A stretch of DNA of 7,853 bases from Deltaproteobacteria bacterium (GTDB lineage Bacteria > Desulfobacterota > Dissulfuribacteria > Dissulfuribacterales > UBA3076). The notes beneath the pieces are model-generated. The model was not told the DNA's origin. It worked only from the letters and a program-made list of their open reading frames with translations, and did not search any database. The position numbers were made by a program, and so were the translations under genes. This document shows, piece by piece, positions 6,023-7,853 of the stretch (its first letter is position 1; every line of letters starts with the position of its first letter). The stretch covers positions 1-7,853 of the forward strand of contig WTCF01000125.1 of the NCBI GenBank assembly GCA_013138705.1, read 5' to 3'.

Positions 6023-7063
6023 CTACTTTCTCACAGTCGAGGCCTTATCCAGGTCTATGATATTGCTGTTGCCGGGGTACTCCCTGGTTACATAGCGGGT
6101 CACATTACTGATTTTTGTAATCAGATCACCAAGTTTTTCAATCTCTTGGCATATGGACTGCAGTATTCGAAAGTTTGGATCATTTTCACTTACACGATTC
6201 TTCAGTAGCTCACCCCATCCCAGGATGGACTGCATAGGTTGGGTCAACTCATGGGCTGCCGATCCTGCCATTTCAAAAGCGCCTTTAAGCCTCTCTTGCT
6301 TGAGAAGTACATCCTGTGCCTTTTTGATTTCAGTGGTATCCAGGGCCAATACCGCGGCCTGCACGATATTTCCTTGGAGATCCTGAATAGGAATTGCAGT
6401 CACGAGGAACCAGTGATCTGTTGTCGGATTATGGTGTTCTACAGACTGAGTTTTGCCGGAAGACAATGCCAGCTTGGCCGGGCAATGGATACAAGGAAGA
6501 CAATCCTGGGGAATAATCTCAGTACAGCGCAGCCCCTGAGAAAAGTCTTCTACTTTATACAGGCTTTGGGCTATTGAATTCATCCAGGCCACGGTACAGT
6601 CCGAGTTAAGCAAGACCAGAGCAACTCCCATGCCCTCCACGACCCTTTCCCATTTATTCCTTTCTTGAGTCAGCCTTTGCTCCATGGCCGCCTTTTCCAT
6701 GGCACTTTTTATATGCAGTTCCAGCTCGTTAGTATCAACCGGCTTCTGAAGATAGGTATATGCCCCTTGTCGCAATGATTTGACAGCATCTTCCACTGTT
6801 CCATATGCAGTCATGATGATAATTGGGACGTGTGGATTTCTGAGACGGATTTCATTTATCAGATCCGAGCCTTTCAGACCTTCCATGCGCTGATCAGTGA
6901 GCACTATTGAAAAGTTGCCTTGTTCAAAAACAGACAGGGCCTCATGGGGATCTATACAGGCTACCACACGGTATCCCATAAGCCTTAAGCGGATCTGCAT
7001 TACCTGCAAGATGTCACGGTCGTCGTCTACTACCAATATCTGTGGAGGAGCAGTATTATTCAT
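6023..7063 (-). CDS. Response regulator with PAS and HisKA domains but no ATPase domain
   Basis: This is a predicted soluble signalling protein of 346 residues. A receiver domain spans about 7-125, with acidic pocket D13-D15, phosphoacceptor D57 in LTDQRM, T85 in MTAYG and K107 in QKPVD. A coiled-coil-like segment (about 115-138) leads to a PAS domain (about 139-247). This carries a Cys cluster, C180, C188, C191 and C194, the last three in CLPCIHC. A HisKA-type dimerisation helix follows, with H-box AAHELTQPM (269-277), candidate phospho-histidine H271, and a second helix to about 327. The chain then ends in NIIDLDKAS (334-342). No N, G1, F or G2 box of a HATPase domain exists, and only 8 nt separate the stop from the hairpin, so there is no obvious remnant of one. 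It cannot autophosphorylate as written. A phosphorelay role (phosphoryl transfer between D57 and H271 or a partner) is inferred. No clear ribosome site precedes the ATG. Confidence 0.85.
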   Translation of the reverse strand: MNNTAPPQILVVDDDRDILQVMQIRLRLMGYRVVACIDPHEALSVFEQGNFSIVLTDQRMEGLKGSDLINEIRLRNPHVPIIIMTAYGTVEDAVKSLRQGAYTYLQKPVDTNELELHIKSAMEKAAMEQRLTQERNKWERVVEGMGVALVLLNSDCTVAWMNSIAQSLYKVEDFSQGLRCTEIIPQDCLPCIHCPAKLALSSGKTQSVEHHNPTTDHWFLVTAIPIQDLQGNIVQAAVLALDTTEIKKAQDVLLKQERLKGAFEMAGSAAHELTQPMQSILGWGELLKNRVSENDPNFRILQSICQEIEKLGDLITKISNVTRYVTREYPGNSNIIDLDKASTVRK

Positions 7064-7119
7064 TTTAAAATTGATGGCTGATGCCTGCAGGAACCCTTTT
7101 TTGTCTTATGGATAAGTCG

Positions 7120-7134
7120 GCAAAGTTTAAGCCA
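7120..7134 (-). promoter_or_regulatory. Candidate sigma54 (-24/-12) promoter for the regulator gene
   Basis: Read on the - strand, this is TGGCTTAAACTTTGC. It has TGGC and TTGC with the exact spacing required between the -24 GG and the -12 GC. The only departures from TGGCAC-N5-TTGC are the two bases after TGGC (TT for AC). Transcription would start about 12 nt further on, near 7109, leaving a leader of about 45 nt before the ATG at 7063. If real, expression depends on RpoN and an enhancer-binding activator. No activator-binding site was identified. Confidence 0.5.
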
Positions 7135-7178
7135 CATAGTTATAAGCAAGATTAATGCCGTTTGAGTCAATTGATAAT

Positions 7179-7205
7179 GCTGGTTGTGTTTAAACAACTT
7201 TCAGC
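7179..7205. repeat. Imperfect inverted repeat overlapping the second heptamer block
   Basis: GCTG (7179-7182) and GTTGT (7183-7187) pair with ACAAC (7194-7198) and CAGC (7202-7205). The loop is GTTTAA, with a TTT bulge on the right arm. The centre includes the palindrome GTTTAAAC. It could be an operator or hairpin in the leader or upstream region; there is no T-tract of terminator type. Its function is unknown. Confidence 0.4.
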
Positions 7206-7226
7206 TTTCAGCTTCAGGCTTTCAGC
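7199..7226 (+). repeat. Heptamer tandem repeat (TTTCAGC)
   Basis: Four units sit in exact register: TTTCAGC (7199-7205), TTTCAGC (7206-7212), TTCAGGC (7213-7219) and TTTCAGC (7220-7226). The unit length matches the block after cobC (period 7), and both contain TTCAG, but the sequences are otherwise distinct. It lies upstream of the regulator promoter and downstream of nadC. No coding role is seen. Confidence 0.8.
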
Positions 7227-7362
7227 TCTTATGCAACGCCGCAGATTGGGTTTTTTCAGCGGAATCAGAAATGATATCTGCTCTGTAAACTACGCTTTGA
7301 GCAAACAGGGGGGTGAGTTGAATAAGACTTTCCCCTTCAAAAGTAGTGAAATCCATACACTT

Positions 7363-7853
7363 TTATCCTTTCAGGACCCTGAGGCTCAAATCACTTGCCC
7401 CGGCAGAGTGGGTAAGCTGCCCTACTGAGATTATGTCCACCCCGGTTTGGGCAATTTCCCGGACATTTTCAAGGCGTATACCACCTGATGCCTCAAGGAT
7501 TATCCGGGGTTTGAGCCTCCTTGCAAGGGATACGGCATCCTTGAGTGTTACCGGGTCCATGTTATCCAGAAGCACTGCATCCGCCCCGGCCCCTATGGCC
7601 TCCTCAAGTTCTTCAATTCCTGTAACTTCTATTTCCAGTAAAAGTGTATGTGGTGCCTTGGACCTGGCCCGGGTTATGCTCTCTTTTATAGAACCGCATG
7701 CTGTGATGTGATTGTCTTTTATAAGAAGGCCGTCTGAGAGACCATAGCGATGGTTATGGCCTCCTCCTACCCTTACCGCATACTTCTGAAGTAGTCTTAT
7801 TCCGGGTGTAGTCTTCCTGGTGTCCACCAATCTACAGGGAAGGCCTGAGAGTT
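7363..7853 (-). CDS. nadC: Nicotinate-nucleotide pyrophosphorylase (carboxylating), 5' end beyond window
   Basis: This is quinolinate phosphoribosyltransferase, which makes nicotinate mononucleotide from quinolinate and PRPP in de novo NAD synthesis. The C-terminal 163 or so residues are present. The frame stays open to the window's right edge (SGLPCRLVDTRKT...), so the N-terminal portion, about 115-120 residues by comparison with the usual 280, is missing. Family motifs, in order, are DTRKTTPG, the GGGHNHRYGLSDGLLIKDNH substrate-binding region, LLLEIEV, AVLLDN, ILEASGGI and DIISVGQLTHSA close to the end. The TTG at 7828-7830 is an internal leucine codon, not the start. All visible active-site motifs are intact. 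The stop is TAA at 7363-7365. The 300-bp gap to the regulator argues for separate transcription. Confidence 0.95.
   Translation of the reverse strand, partial: LSGLPCRLVDTRKTTPGIRLLQKYAVRVGGGHNHRYGLSDGLLIKDNHITACGSIKESITRARSKAPHTLLLEIEVTGIEELEEAIGAGADAVLLDNMDPVTLKDAVSLARRLKPRIILEASGGIRLENVREIAQTGVDIISVGQLTHSAGASDLSLRVLKG

Larger units (their letters stand above)
7064..7362. other. Intergenic region between nadC and the regulator
   Basis: This non-coding stretch of about 300 bp lies between two - strand genes. It holds the sigma54-like promoter (7120-7134), an inverted repeat (7179-7205) and a heptamer block (7199-7226). CCGC at 7238-7241 and GCGG at 7258-7261 could close a weak hairpin around a T-rich loop, and CCTGCAGG (7084-7091) is a short palindrome. 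I see no convincing terminator for nadC, no tRNA and no credible small gene. The one longer open frame here (+ strand, 7162-7428) runs into nadC antisense and has no coding features. Confidence 0.6.

Noticed and set aside
7139..7170. Sigma70 promoter for the regulator (TTGACT and TATAAC on the - strand)
   Set aside because: The hexamers are reasonable but the spacer is 20 bp, too long; the -24/-12 motif nearby fits better.
5957..7226. CRISPR array or mobile-element ends from the two repeat blocks
   Set aside because: The units are 7 nt and contiguous with no spacers, the two blocks differ in sequence, and no cas, transposase or target-site duplication is seen.
7162..7428. Possible small + strand gene in the intergenic region
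   Set aside because: Its first part is translated heptamer repeat and its end is antisense nadC; there is no ribosome site or coding signature.
7346..7711. 121-codon + strand open frame over nadC
   Set aside because: It is low-complexity, Ser-rich sequence antisense to conserved nadC motifs; a shadow of the real gene.
7828..7830. TTG as the start codon of nadC
   Set aside because: It falls just before the conserved DTRKT motif and the frame stays open upstream to the window edge with family-like residues; the true start lies outside.

Overview
This window looks like a chromosomal piece of a Gram-negative anaerobe, most likely a Desulfobacterota/deltaproteobacterial lineage. That placement is an inference from memory of gene types: a fused AccA-AccD carboxyltransferase beside a lone biotin carboxylase, a receiver-PAS-HisKA protein with no ATPase domain, and a possible -24/-12 promoter. 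No phylogeny was run. Coding density is high, and no transposase, integrase, CRISPR array, tRNA or rRNA is visible.

Layout. Positions 1-30 hold the 3' part of a rho-independent terminator from a + strand gene off the left edge. A short promoter region (31-182) follows, with a near-consensus sigma70 promoter (TTGACC-17-TATAAA, 132-160) and a strong ribosome binding site. A tight + strand run of five genes follows, from 183 to 5965. They are a biotin carboxylase, a fused AccA-AccD carboxyltransferase, a two-domain biotin carrier-like protein, cobS and cobC. The gaps are 17 nt, 16 nt, a 13-nt overlap and 18 nt, so a single operon is likely. The run ends in a block of degenerate heptamers that folds into a hairpin. 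Convergent to it on the - strand is a receiver-PAS-HisKA regulator (6023-7063). A roughly 300-bp intergenic region (7064-7362) carries a sigma54-like promoter for the regulator and a second heptamer block. The 3' part of nadC, also on the - strand, runs off the right edge.

How the genes work together. The first three proteins make up a complete biotin-dependent acyl-CoA carboxylase: ATP-dependent carboxylation of biotin, a carrier, and carboxyl transfer. Acetyl-CoA to malonyl-CoA for fatty acid synthesis is the most likely reaction. The same transcript would encode the last steps of cobalamin nucleotide-loop assembly: CobS joins adenosylcobinamide-GDP to alpha-ribazole or its phosphate, and CobC removes the phosphate. 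The regulator is probably an independent phosphorelay part. nadC (quinolinate to nicotinate mononucleotide) belongs to NAD synthesis and continues off the window.

The most notable points are a degenerate first biotinyl domain in the carrier (arginine where the biotinylated lysine should be), the A-then-D fusion with an unusually spaced zinc ribbon and a long linker, the kinase-like protein without an ATP-binding domain, and two unrelated period-7 repeat blocks in the non-coding gaps.
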